This document shows, piece by piece, positions 31,845-43,187 of a DNA stretch of 45,134 nt. Under the pieces are notes generated by a model. The model ran no database searches and was not told where the DNA came from. It saw only the letters and a list, made by a program, of their open reading frames with translations. The stretch is from Saccoglossus kowalevskii. Lineage: Eukaryota > Hemichordata > Enteropneusta > Harrimaniidae. A program made the translations under genes and the position numbers. Each line of letters opens with the position of its first letter. The stretch's first letter is position 1. The stretch lies in assembly GCF_000003605.2 (NCBI RefSeq), contig NW_003108583.1:120440-165573 (forward strand). Direction: 5' to 3'.

Positions 31845-33620
31845 TGTGACGAAAGCAAATTGTTAATTACAAATGTGCACCCTCTGTAAGACATTGTAGG
31901 AGCAAAATGTGCCCAAAACTCCAATTTGTTTTTCAACTTTTTGCTTTATTTTAGTCCAGTTTTTGTCTATGAATGTCTTGGTGTTCCCTCCCCAAATACA
32001 CACCCAACAGTTTTAAGCCCGTACTGGTTCACTTAATACCCAATGGCGAGCTGATAATGTTCCGCCAGCTGCCAACCCACAGTCGTTCTGACTTTTGAAG
32101 TTGATTTTGGAATTGGATGCACTCTCGTATATTTCCAACCATTGTGCTAATTTATTAAAATCTTGTTTACGTGTAATGAATATTTCTATGTTGTCAGCAT
32201 ATGCTGTCAGTTTGCTGTTTAGTCCGTTACTTGGTGATCTCAATACCTGTGATGTATTTATGCTGCCTGATTTTATGGAGTAACGGTTCTATGGCAATGA
32301 CATATAACAGTGTGGACAGAGAGCATCCTTGACGAATGCCTCGGGCAACATGGTAGGTGATGTGATGGCGCTGTTCACTCTAACAAAAGAGTGGGCATTT
32401 TTTGTACAAAAGACAAATATACTGAATGAAATTTGGTCAAAAACCAAATGGACGTGTAATGTCTTGAACAAATAAGTTTGGTTGATTCTGTCAATGTCTT
32501 TTTTCTGATCAAGAGCTACAATACCCAATTGAGTGTTTGTGGTGTTACAGTAATCGATATAATCTCGCAGTAGGTTGATGTTGTCGTGAAGATTTGGGAT
32601 ACTGCAGCTCTGATCAGAATGAATGATGGAACCAATGACAGATCGAAGACGGAGTGACAGTGTTTTTCGTGATGATCTTATAATCACTCAAAAGGGGACT
32701 AACAGGCCGCCAGTTTTTAAGACAAGTGATGACCCCCTTTTTATATAGTAAAGTCACAACGGCCCTAGTGCAAGAAAGTGAAAAAAAAACATCACGAATA
32801 AAACAACCCAAAATTCACAGAGATCTCTACTAATGATATTTCAGAATTTTTGAAAAAAATTGTATGGTAAACCATCAATACCGGGAGTACGCCCACTGGC
32901 AAAAACTTTAACTGTTTTCGTTACTTCTTCAAAAGAGCGGCTTCATCAAGATGTTCACGATCTGCTTCACTGAGATTTGGTAACCCTTCAAGAATAGTAT
33001 TTTGTGCATTTTCATCAGTGTTATCGGATGTGTAAAGGGATGCATACAATTTGCGAGTGATTTTAAGTATCCCACAAGTGTCATCAGTTAGACGGCCATT
33101 TTCGCGCTGAATGAGAGATATCGCTTTTTTTTGTCCATTTAGTTTCTCAAGTTTGAAAAAAATATGAACTGGGGGCGTCAGACTCGTTCATATATTTGTG
33201 ACGGGCTCGAATGGCAAAACCTCTGTTTTCGTGCTGTTCAAGGCGTGACAGAGTCGCCTTCTTTTCTTGATATGCAAGGGAAGGAGAAGCGACGTTTGTT
33301 ACATGTTCCATTTTATTGATTTCATTTTCTAAGGCGCGCTTTTTCTCTCTGTACACCCCTTGTTTGAAATGACAGTAGTCTTGTGACAACATTTTGATTT
33401 TGTGCTTCCCAATGTCCCACCATGTTTGCAAGTTTGCAAGTGGTCTGAAATGGATTGTGCGTCATTGTGTATTTCAATAGTATTCAGACAACTGCGCATG
33501 TGCATGTAGATGTAAAATCTGTCAAGGCGTACGAGAGTGTCGCCACGCCCCATGTGAAATTTGTGGTGTTGCCATGGTGATGACGCCATGCATCGATTAA
33601 CTTAAACCGATCAAGCGATG
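31845..33620 (-). pseudogene. LINE ORF2 remnant: endonuclease C-terminus and reverse transcriptase
   Basis: In minus-strand order: GDTLVRLDRFYIY (endonuclease end, about 33540); a linker with NESDAPSSYFF near 33160; LYKKGVITCLKNWRPVSPL (RT entry block, about 32720); SIIHSDQSCSIPN; LGIVALDQKKDIDR (motif A, about 32500); and LTAYADNIEIF (motif C, 32201-32190). The usual YADD reads YADN here. Beyond it, LGVYLG and a KNWT-like block can be followed in shifting frames to about 31850. At least five frame changes or stops break it. The translated order matches L1/Tx1-clade ORF2. Confidence 0.9.
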
Positions 33621-33655
33621 GGTTTGTACCCTCTCTTCATCAGTTAAAGTATTCA

Positions 33656-34582
33656 TGATTTCTGTATTAGTATTACCTTCGATGTTAGCCTTTTTACTTC
33701 CTGTTTGATTTTCTTTCATTTCATTCAGTTTTTCCCGATTCACCGGCGATTTAGATCAGGCACGTTTTTTATTTGCATTTCCCAATTGTTCACTTTCTAT
33801 CACGCTCATTTCCTCCACAATTTCCTCTTGGTGTTTTGTATTTTCAACCAGAGTTTCAGTTTCCATCTCTTGAGAAATGTTTTCTACTGTTTCTATATGT
33901 TCTGTGTTTTCACCTTTGTTTTCAACGACATGCGTGACAATTTTACCCTTGTTTTTATCAGTATTATTTGCGTGATTTAATTGTTCACTGTTTCTGTTTG
34001 GTTCCGTATTCACATTTGTGACACGCTCATTGTTTTGTATATCATTAGACTGTAGACAGTTTTAACGTAAATTCATCAGTGGAGATATATATAACTTGAC
34101 CATCATGCTGTATTGGCAGCAAACCATTAATATTGATGTCTTTTAAAAACACATAAACCTGTCTACGGAAAGACTAAACATGTTTCAATGTCGGCCTTTT
34201 ACAGCCGAGTGGAATTGTTCTAACGTTGCTCATTACCCGACCGTACTGGCAAGGGCACTAACAATGCAATCATTTGGCGTGAATGGGAGAACATTTGATA
34301 AGATTACCATCATGGTTGATGGTCGTACCAACGGCTCTACAGCCACATGTTTATCAGCAATGTCAATACCAGTAGAACAAACAAATTCCACCCATGACAC
34401 GTCAGCAAGAAAAATTACAGAGGATCTGTTCATGCGGGAAGCTGCATTGATTAAATTTGCGTCGATTATATCGGCAAGCGCCTCAACGTACACTTGAACA
34501 GAAATGCCTTCCATGTTCCATGATTCCTTGTCAACTTAGGCTTGGGTGTGGTCAAGGTCTTTGTTGGAACGGACGCCGCCAT
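33656..34582 (-). pseudogene. LINE ORF1 remnant (RRM-like RNA-binding protein of L1/Tx1 type)
   Basis: The ATG at 34582 starts MAASVPTKTLTTPKPKLTRN. After a frame change, the 34514-34233 frame carries VRPSTMMVILSNVLPFTPND, the RNP-like block typical of Tx1-type ORF1 proteins. A further frame reads FLKDININGLLP..HDGQVIYIS near 34100-34150. The acidic, Asn/Glu-rich C-terminus (34013-33756) follows. At least two frameshifts destroy it. The product would have been the RNA chaperone/particle protein of the element. Confidence 0.8.
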
Positions 34583-34590
34583 CTTGGTTG
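34571..34590 (-). promoter_or_regulatory. YY1-like motif overlapping the LINE ORF1 start
   Basis: The minus strand reads CCAAGATGGCGGCG, a near-perfect YY1 site, and its ATG is also the inferred ORF1 start codon. YY1 sites near the 5' end are known to position transcription in mammalian L1. The same logic is plausible here but not shown. Confidence 0.5.
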
Positions 34591-34867
34591 CCGTTCACCT
34601 TGCCACACCTAGAAAACAAAACACCCGACAAAAACGCCAAAATAACCAGTAAGTAGAACACAAATAGTAATAAAAGGACTGTACAATATTTACAAAAATA
34701 CCTGGCTTGAAAGCCGAGATCCTGTGACACCACAGAGCGAACCAAAATCACTAGCAACCTTCGATGACACGGAGAGATGCGAAGTGCGTGGTGCCACGTC
34801 GCTAGTATAGTATAGTGTAATAAAAAAGCATTTGCGATGAATGTATTGACACACGTTAAAACAATCT

Positions 34868-34876
34868 AATTTATTT
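34868..34876 (-). terminator. AATAAA polyadenylation signal of the small peptide gene
   Basis: The minus strand reads TCAAATAAATTAG about 40 nt past the TAA at 34917-34915. The same motif is preserved in the paralogous segment at 11510-11520. Confidence 0.6.
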
Positions 34877-34914
34877 GACTGACATATCTATTGTATTAAT
34901 CTTTTCACTTCAAA

Positions 34915-35242
34915 TTATTTGGAGCAAAATTGTGGCCAATTGTTGAGTCCACCGCATATTTCTACTAAGCACGCGTCCGTGTCGTCTTCGACCACACAGG
35001 AGGCGCTGCATCCAATGTACATATTCTCACAGTAGATCAGACACTCTTCATAACTGTTTGATACTTCTTCCACCTAAAATGTGTCATAAAATAATAGTTA
35101 CTAAGGAATGGAGGAATGGAGTTTGGGAAAGAGAGAGAGAAGGACAGAAAGAGAGTGGGAGAATATATAGAAATAATTTGTCATAATATACCTTAATGTG
35201 GGAAAACACTACCATTAACAATATATACGACATTTTCGACAT
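34915..35242 (-). CDS. Two-exon gene for a small cysteine-rich, probably secreted peptide (69 aa)
   Basis: Exon 1 (35242-35192) encodes MSKMSYILLMVVFSHIK, a short basic start followed by a hydrophobic core, as in a signal peptide. It ends at ATTAAG|GTATAT. A 118-bp intron with a strong CT-rich tract ends in CATTTTAG|GTGG, phase 0. Exon 2 (35073-34915) encodes 52 residues and stops at TAA. It has seven cysteines, in blocks ECLIYC, GCSASC, DACLVEIC and QFC, and an acidic EDDTD centre. AATAAA follows about 40 nt after the stop. A further acceptor (TTTGTTTCAG) just upstream of the ATG suggests a 5' UTR exon. I do not recognise the cysteine pattern; it could be a host-defence, signalling or toxin-like peptide. 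An odd cysteine count could mean dimerisation or decay. A degenerate paralogue lies at 11461-11790. Confidence 0.65.
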
Positions 35243-35289
35243 TACTTTATCTGAAACAAATACAGGATACAATTGTGAGAGTTAAGTCC

Positions 35290-37892
35290 AATGAACCTAT
35301 TAACATATTAATATAATACACAATGTGAGGATTAGGTAACTGCATCTATTATATTATCAATCGTTTCAAATATATTATTTTTATGTATGCCTGAGTATTT
35401 GTACAGAGTAGAGGTATGTTTACACACAACATGCTATACATTAATAATTCCCACCGTGAATAGTTACAGGAATTTAATCCATTGTTTGTGTTTGTCACAC
35501 ACAGTTTGGAGAATTAACAATGACAGGACGATTTATTCTATTTCAGTGTCTTGCAAACTATGGTAGACTTATAGCATATGAAGCAGCAGCACTTGTTAAA
35601 TCTGCCGTTCAGTTTAGTTTAGTATGGTAGAAATCGTGCACAGTCTGTTAATAACTACAAGAGACAGCGTGGAGTCAAAGCTGAAGTTATGTGCTTGTGA
35701 TATTTCATAATAAATGCTTTCTATCAATAATTGCACCTTAAATAATATTCATAATATATATCTTTTTTATAATTTCACTAAATTTATTAGCATATTGTTT
35801 AGCATATTTTGCTTCAGGTCGTTATTATGTATTCAACAGCACATGCGCGACAGTGCCGTGGAATAGTTGGTACACACTGTTCGTCGATCTGAAAAGTGTA
35901 AACTGTAAATTGTGTTAACATTTTCCCATTGACACGTTTTGTCCAAGTCTATTTAGATCTCCATCTTTACATACTTCCACTTAGTGAGAGAATCCGTTGA
36001 ACCTCAACTTCAATGGATCCTGAGGATTCTTCTACATAGCAAAGTCTGGCATCACCAACCATCCATTTAAAATTCCTATTCTAAATTGTCTCCTTCCTCA
36101 ACAATAATGCATAATCGTTCCCTTAAATTCAACAGTAGTAAAGATCAGTGTTATAGCATAACAGTGAAATTAACAAAAGTCAATTGAGTTGTGTGGTCAA
36201 GAGTAATGAGATTTATTTACGTCACACATTTACGACAACCAAATGTACGCTTTGGCAATAAGTACGCTCACATAGATGTGCATGTGATATTACGATATCA
36301 TTATATTTTACAAATTCAGTCAATCATCTCGACTGTCTCGAAGGAGAGAGTAAACCCTTGACGTACTATTTGTCATTGTGAACCGGTAATAGTGGATAAA
36401 ATATTATAAAACTTATTTAAACAATGTAATATAACTTACCAAACTTGATTTGAGAATACCAGATGTAAAATTCACAGTCTGCGATGTGATCTGTTGTTAG
36501 CAACATCCTGGGCTGACACTGAACAGAACAATGTAGAAATGTTTAATATGGCTGCTATGTATAGCCATATTCATGCAAATTAAGGTGATCGTGTTTACCA
36601 TTTATTTCCCAGGGGCTAATTAAGAACAAATTAATATTTTAAAAATAACAAAAGACTTTTCAGTACCATCCCATATGGTATGTATTTGTGCTCGAATCGA
36701 TGCTAAACTATTCTCTATTCATGCTAAATTTATTAATTGAATAATTAATAACGCCTAAAATTTAACTGCATATCACTACTAATGCCCACAAAAAATGTAT
36801 TCAGGAAAAAAAATATTGTTGACAATAAATCACACGTAAAATACCCTTCTGAAATGTCATTGATTCAGTTTCTTTGTATCTGACCATTGGTTAACTGAGC
36901 ATACATAACTACATTTACCGACGTAGATACCACACAAGACAGACATAAGCAACTTACATCACTTCTGAAAAATTATAGAAAAACGTACTCATTATATGTA
37001 TTATTTTTTGAATCTGCGAGAGAGATAGAGTAATTTCACGGTGTATGTTTAATTATCTAATTAAAATATGCGACTAAAGCATGTCTATGCGCTGTGTAAA
37101 GTCCAAAGCGCGCCCGCTACGGAGAATGTATACACGGATACAGAACACATGCAACATAGTTGTAGCTGAAAACACATATGGTACGGGATAGACAGGAACG
37201 TTGGACAGCATTGGTTCAATTCATCACTTTTGGTTACAAAAGGTATTTTAGGCCAAACAAAACAAAACAATTATTGTTGACAATAAATGATCTTTATTAT
37301 CTTTTATTACAACATACAATAAAATATTTAGTTTATAGAAAGCTACAACGATACCTGAAAAAAAGTATTTTAGTTTCAAATTGTATTGTTTGTTGTCATG
37401 TGATTGTTTTGTTTAGAGAGCTGATGAAATATGAGTAATTATTTGCAGGTAATTTGGCCACATGCAACATAGTTTATGGCTAAAAACACAATAACTATAG
37501 GATTGATGGCGATAGACAGGGACGTCAGACAGCATGGGTTCAATTCACCACGATTTATGATTTTATGAGTAACTTGAGAAAATAAGTAACATTAATTGTA
37601 CATCACGTGAAAGTTTGCATAATATCTGTTGACAATTGTCAGTACACCCTGTGTTGGCGTAAACACAATAGTGAATGACAGTCACGGCGTCAATTAATCA
37701 GAATTGTTGCTTCTTTTTTTTGAATAAGTAATCAACTATTTAGCCAAACAAACAAATTCTGCCCGAGAGTATTTTATTTGACTAAATGGTGGCTCAGCGA
37801 TGTAAAATATATTGTTGCTTTTGTTTTTGCGGTTTCAAATATACGTAATTTTAGATCAGCAAAAGGTTAGCATAACATATTGAATAAATTTA
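35290..37892. repeat. Segmental duplication, copy 2
   Basis: Same-orientation counterpart of 6825-10022, shorter through several deletions. In this copy the small peptide gene (34.9-35.25 kb) lies between the LINE and the duplicated block. In copy 1 the corresponding interval is missing and a diverged version of that gene lies further right, at 11.5 kb. Order was therefore shuffled in at least one copy. Confidence 0.85.
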
Positions 37893-38101
37893 CTCCACCA
37901 GTGAGTAGTTAATACCAAACTATAGGCATTCAATTGAAAAGTCACAATAGAGTCTGCGGATAAGTTAGCATAACATATAACGTCACAATGCAATCTGCAC
38001 AAATTAGCATCAATCACAATAGGATAGTATGCATTAATTCATCGTTTGAGCATTTTGGGCTTGGATGGTAGATAATAGCTTATCTTTTTCACGGATTCCT
38101 T

Positions 38102-38496
38102 CTATTTAAGACCGAGTAACAGTGGGAGTGTGCTCGAAATTAAGGGGAAAACTAAGGCAGTCAGGATACCCCCTTTCTGAACCAGAATTTTTTTCTTTTT
38201 CTTGACTGCAGTTTTTCTGTCGGACAGTGCTCAGAGATACTTCATGTACAGCACTAATTTTCTTCTCTGACTGGGTGATAGCTGGACATACCTTTTACCA
38301 CATTGATCAGACATTTGCACAGACACTGTATCAATTCACTAGTTTCTCCATAGATTCTCTCCTTTTGTTGTTTCGAGTTGGCCTTGTGCAAAACAAAGAG
38401 GAAATTAGCATTCATTAGCATGTGGGCTGACATTTTTTTACCTTTCCCACGTACATTATTGGTACTTGAGATGGAAGAATGTTTGTTCAAATGCAT
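38102..38496 (-). pseudogene. Small conserved Polinton-type protein, broken
   Basis: The minus strand encodes NANFLFVLHKANSKQQKE and then an IQCLCKCLINVVKGM block. After a frame change near 38255 there is a lysine-rich stretch with KILVQKGGILTAL and a hydrophobic end stopping at 38102. This arrangement (KANPKQR-like start, Cys block, basic KK..LVQ-GG, hydrophobic tail) matches a short protein I associate with Polinton-like elements. Its biochemical role is not known to me. Family recognition is from pattern memory and should be tested. Confidence 0.6.
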
Positions 38497-38606
38497 ACTT
38501 CCTCTGGAGTGCCTGGCATCATATTCACGAGAAGGTATCCATGAAGTTCTTGGGTGGCATCAGTGAATGCCTCCTAAAGGGACTTAATATTTCCAGGTAC
38601 ATTTGC

Positions 38607-39009
38607 TTAGCCAGAACGTTGTGATGCGTCCCTCATATTCTTGAACAGGAAAATGTAATGCATGTTGAAACTGATGTTTATCGATTGTCTCTCCTGATAA
38701 AAGAGATTTTGATGGTGGGATCGCTTCGTGAAGAACTGAGTGATATGCTTGTCATTACCTGTTTCTGTCATCAATGTTTCTTTTAGCAAGGTCTATCATT
38801 CTGTCAATATATGGAGGTATGCCTTTGATAAAATGAATTCGAAGCACTGTCTTCATCATTTCCAAATAAGCTGGCTGAAGCTCGCCATAGCACCAATAGA
38901 TATCGTCTGCCATCACATTATTCTAATATCTGTTTGACCAAAACGTCTTCCCCGGCTGCGTGGGTCCGCATACGAATGAGGGACGTTGGTGTTTCAATCT
39001 TGCATCCAT
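38607..39009 (-). pseudogene. Packaging-type ATPase remnant of the Polinton
   Basis: The minus strand from 39009 shows a P-loop (CGPTQPGKT, about 38960), followed by a WCYGELQPAY block (the usual YGEWQP motif) and GIPPYIDRMIDL. In another frame it continues with TKRSHHQNLFYQ and HYIFLFKNMRDASQ, ending at 38607. These are the landmarks of the FtsK/HerA-type packaging ATPase of Polintons. It is shorter than a complete gene and interrupted by stops near 38935 and 38780, so it is dead. It lies immediately upstream of the small conserved gene. Confidence 0.8.
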
Positions 39010-39239
39010 GATGATATGATAGGACCTTGCTCGTTATCATGTCTCTTCAATGTTCATTCTCAGCATCCGGTTCAAAATAAAATAAGGCAGTGCACATAGG
39101 CCGGAATAGGCGATTGATAGAACCACCACAATTTTGGCAGAGCCCATGTCAATGTGATTGTCAAAGTTCAAATTGATGAATGGAAGGCAACCGACGATCA
39201 AGCTTCTATATATTATAGAAGTCGTATGGGACAGTACAT

Positions 39240-41350
39240 TAAATATTTTGTATCACCTATTTGTCATACACTAAACTGTACATTTTAACTTCTTCTCTAT
39301 TGAATATTCTACCTTCCTTGTGCATTATATTTCGGGATTCTTTGACGTTTAGATGGCAGCTTGATTATTTGCAGTTGATTTCTTATTCTCATTTTTGTGG
39401 GGTGTGTATAGTCAGTATGCATGATTCTTCAGCTCTCTCGACACGAATTGTGTGATTTAATTATCCGCTAAACTTATTTCTCTTGTCAGATCCCCCACAT
39501 AATCGCCCGTTGGCAGATCCCATTCTCCCACTCACTGGATGTAAATGATGGAATTCGTGTCAAAGTGCAAGATTCTGCTACCTAATCTCCCCAGAGCTCC
39601 AAAGAGTTTAAGTTGGGTATAGTTCGTCATTCTGTCAGCTTAGACAAAATTGGTATTGAGTGATTCGATAATGTAGTCTTTTTTATTGCAGTACTGAGCA
39701 TGAACCATCTTATCGGACAAAAAGACAAGATCTGTGACGTCCTTTGTGCTATGCGTCAACAATTCCAACACTTCCTACATACATGCTCTGTTCAAAGTTC
39801 GACCTGTGTCGTAGTTTTCCCCATAACGAGTTGACATTTAGCTTGGGAAGGTCTCTGAGGCCTGGATTCGGAGTTATCCTGCTTCTGTCCAAGACTTCTC
39901 TTTCGTTGTACCTTTGGCAGTAAGTGGTTCACTGCGGCACCACTCCGGATAACCGGAAGACTCTTGTTTAATTTTCAGAAACATGTTGATGTACTTGGAG
40001 AACAAACTCCTTCTCCAGTCTGGGGTTTGTAAGTTGCCATCTCGTCGGAATGATAAACTTCATATACCTTGGTGATGGGACCCTACTGCGTCAGCTTTTC
40101 CAATTCCAGAGTGCACCAAACACCCGTCAGCTGACATTCATTGACATCCTGGTGGTATTTGTCTTGTGGTAAAGTGGGAACATCAGCTTGTTCCTTACCT
40201 TGAAAGGTAGGACCGGTGTATAAACTCTTCTCAAAAGAAAAATGTCACGCTTTATAATACCAAAAGTGGGGTTTGGTTTCAGTAATGACTGTCATGTGCC
40301 TAACATACTCTATCTTTCCACCTTCCTTGATCTCGTAATACAGACACAGGGCATTGGTACGACCGCTGGGCAAAGCCTCCCTGCCTCTGATAGGATTTGA
40401 GATACATAAGTTTCCAACAAACCTCTTGACTTCACAGTTATTCTTCATCACGTTTCCCACATGGTAACTAGTGTGTATCCTTTCGATTTTAACCACTCTT
40501 CCTTCGCTAGTACCCTTTCGTAGATGGGGGTCATACTGAGTTCAACCTTGAGGTTTGTCTTCTTAGGAAACACTTTGGGAAGCTGTGGCAGTAACAACCA
40601 TAGTACAAATAAGGTTTCGGTAGAAGAATTATACGTAATAAGGTCCGATTTTCATTTCTCTTTTGTAATTACGGGCATGATAAATACGCATGTTATTGGC
40701 ATGCGCCTTGTGTTCCGTCCATTTCATGGCATTTTAGGATTGGTTCTGGGCATTGATGTAACTTTTCTCAGGCATAACCCTGATAGTATCAGAAGCCTGG
40801 AAATTCTTTTCAAAATATAACGTTGCACACAGAAGCGATCGTGATGCAGCAGCTGAAGAAATCAACTTTGTTGAGATCCATCATCATCAATCTAAATGCC
40901 AAGCAACACTTGTGGAATATGCGCACGCCACTCTGACAGTACTCGAGAAGCTTCTTATGCAAATCATTATTTCTACTTCTCCATTGTACCAAGTGTAGAC
41001 TGCCTTTCTAACCTACTCCTTCATACACCCTGGGTCAAAATAACTGGCCTCTGATATCGGACCTCTAGATCTGTGATTGTCTCCCATGGTTCATCTATGC
41101 CGAATGTCTTAGGAAGTTTAGATAGATCCACGGGGAGGAAATTCAAGCTACTAATGAATTTGATATCTGAGCGACGGATATATAGTAAATGACTTTCGAA
41201 CCATTCAGGATAACTTTAGGTAGTATCTTGTGGTCGTGACAGTATTTCAGAATCATAATTTCATCTATCTTATTCTTACTGACAAGAAATTTAAATCTTA
41301 TTGGTGGTATTCTCATCACTGTCATACATTCCTGTATCACTGATTAAAAA
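39240..41350 (-). pseudogene. Protein-primed family B DNA polymerase remnant of the Polinton
   Basis: Minus-strand landmarks in order: PPIRFKFL and PKVILNGSKVIYYISV near 41150-41310; LLEYCQSGVRIF and ITIASVCNVIF (exonuclease end) near 40810-40950; NPIRGREALPSGRTNA near 40370; MFLKIKQESSGYPEW and NPGLRDLPKLNVNSLWGKL near 39840-39990; LHFDTNSIIY (motif C, normally DTDS) near 39560; and GDYVGDLTR followed by ITQFVSRELKNHAY to about 39400. The order fits PolB from mid-exonuclease through palm. Multiple frameshifts, stops and the changed DTDS show long decay. The N-terminal part and terminal protein were not seen. Confidence 0.88.
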
Positions 41351-43187
41351 AAAATAATTATCAATTATAAAGTATTCAATTTCTTGACACATGAGCGCAT
41401 GACTTCTGGTATAATTTTGTAGTCGGGATAGTATTTCAGAATCATAATTTCATCTATCTCAATCTTACTGACAAGAAATTGGCCACATTGGAGGGTGGCG
41501 TATTAATGTCTGTGGATGGACGGTTAACAGGGCTGAATAAACTCGGAGGGTGGGTAGATGTTTTAATTGTTTCTTATCTTTGGTTCAGACTTCCCACTGG
41601 GGTCTTGGGTGTTGCAAACTCTGAAGAAAAGAAAACATACTTACAAAACATACTTACATTACGTGGGAGCAGGAGCCAGGATTTAATACGAAATTTCAAC
41701 CTGACTAAAATCTGAGTAGTAGCGATACTACTGTCTGGAGACCACGCACTATGTAAATGACTTATCAGGTGTGTCGTCTTAACTGAAAAGTACGTGAGAT
41801 ATTATTTGTATTATTAATACTGTTAATATAATCTTCTCTCGCATATCGAATGAAGTTGTATACTTTGTTAATACCCTTATTAAACCTGCTTATTAAACCA
41901 CATTCACGTTCGAGGTCTGACAGTGTTTTAAGCTGCGTATTGCTCCCCCTGTAGACAAAAGTTAGAGTTATAATTACATATAGATAGTTTGAAAATACTT
42001 ATTTTAAAATAAATAAAAAAATAAATTAATCAATTAATTAATTAATTTATTTGTTTGTTTGTTTATTTATTTATAACATGTCATCAGAATTTTCATCGAC
42101 TTCCATATGACTGAAATTAAACAACAACAAATTTAAACAGCGCCCCTTGTAGTTCAATTCTCATCAGTTAAACAATATAAATCTCACTCTCCACAACAGA
42201 GGGTGCAAAACACGACTGGAACTTCACATGGCATTAACATAATGCATTCGCATTCGCGACGAATAAGTCAGTGTGGCTTCAGCTCTCGAATACTAGTATG
42301 ACATCATATACGATATTTGAATTTACTCGCTCATTTCAAAATTCTATTGTTTAAAACTTAATGTCGCGACCACAGGAATAACTTCGAGAATCATAGTTAA
42401 AATCTAAATTGTGATTACTTACCGCCACTTCATCAATTGAAATTACCGAAATGTTAGATTCCAGAAAATAATCGAAATTCACTTGACCGTCATATACCCA
42501 CTAAGTCAACAACAACAAAACAAAACGTATCCTGAATCATTGGTGAGTGTTTACAATAAAAAAACAAAAAATGAGTTAATTACCTCAATTTTACACTTGA
42601 AAAAATATCATCACATCCGAGAAGTAGAGCTCACTGCAAAAAAATATCATCACATCTGAGAAGTAGAGCTCACTTTACTTAACCATTATATCTTTTATGT
42701 AGTCATGTGACTTATAAGTTGAATCAGATCACAGATTCATTCACGAACGAATGCGATTTGGGGGGAACCTTCGTTAAGATTCGTTTGTGTTTGTGTTCGA
42801 CCGAGCCTTGTTGACGCCAGGATAGCGCATTACAATTGCCATTTGATAGATTGATGGTCACACCTTCTGTTATGTAGTCCCAAACATGAATAGGACTTCT
42901 GTTGCAAAACTGCACTATGTGTCAGCACTTGGAATTTGCACATACAAAAAAAAGTCAGTAGTGACAACAGTGACATTCAATGTCCGGAACTTTCGCCTGT
43001 AACAAAAAATAAACAATTTGTTTTTAAAAAAAATACCTCTCCTACGGTGGCTTGTTAGGGCCATTGACGATTTTTCTAATTTTTGACATTTTCTCTTGTA
43101 TTTTCCTGCTTTTTCTCGAATTTCCAAAATTTTCTCCAGAATTGTACTGCTTTTATTTTGAATTTTCGACATTTTCACCAGTATTTC
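41351..43187. other. No supported gene; short repeats only
   Basis: Near 41426-41485 a 60-bp stretch (AATTTCATCTATCT.A.TCTTACTGACAAGAAATT) repeats part of 41240-41290, a local duplication of the polymerase remnant. 41998-42073 is an AT-only simple repeat (TTAA/TTTA/TTTG types). 42600-42675 is a 38-bp tandem duplication. The minus frame at 42915-43190 is lysine/glutamate-rich but reflects low-complexity GAAAAT-type sequence. Confidence 0.5.
42600..42675. repeat. Tandem duplication, 38-bp unit, 2 copies
   Basis: AAAAATATCATCACATCCGA then GAAGTAGAGCTCACT is immediately repeated with one change (CTGA for CCGA). Both copies keep the AGAGCTCACT end. Confidence 0.85.

Larger units (their letters stand above)
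31845..34620 (-). mobile_element. Decayed L1/Tx1-like LINE (ORF1 and partial ORF2)
   Basis: Read on the minus strand, the order is a short 5' leader, ORF1 from about 34582 to 33690, a junction near 33650-33620 where the N-terminal half of the endonuclease is missing, then endonuclease C-terminus and reverse transcriptase down to about 31845. The RT C-terminal zinc-binding region and 3' end are absent. It is therefore deleted at two points and riddled with frameshifts. Its ORF1 part is duplicated, with a further deletion, at 6325-6785. The 5' end adjoins the small peptide gene. Confidence 0.88.
38102..41350 (-). mobile_element. Polinton/Maverick remnant (three decayed genes, same strand)
   Basis: Minus-strand order is polymerase B, packaging-type ATPase, small conserved protein. 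This combination of protein-primed polymerase and viral-type packaging ATPase identifies a Polinton/Maverick-class element. No integrase, capsid or maturation protease and no long terminal inverted repeats were found in the window, so it is a fragment. All three genes have stops and frame changes and cannot be functional. Confidence 0.85.

Noticed and set aside
41998-42073. AT-only palindromic stretch that could be read as an origin or matrix-attachment site
   Set aside because: It is a plain AATT/TTTA/TTTG microsatellite and nothing beyond composition supports a function.
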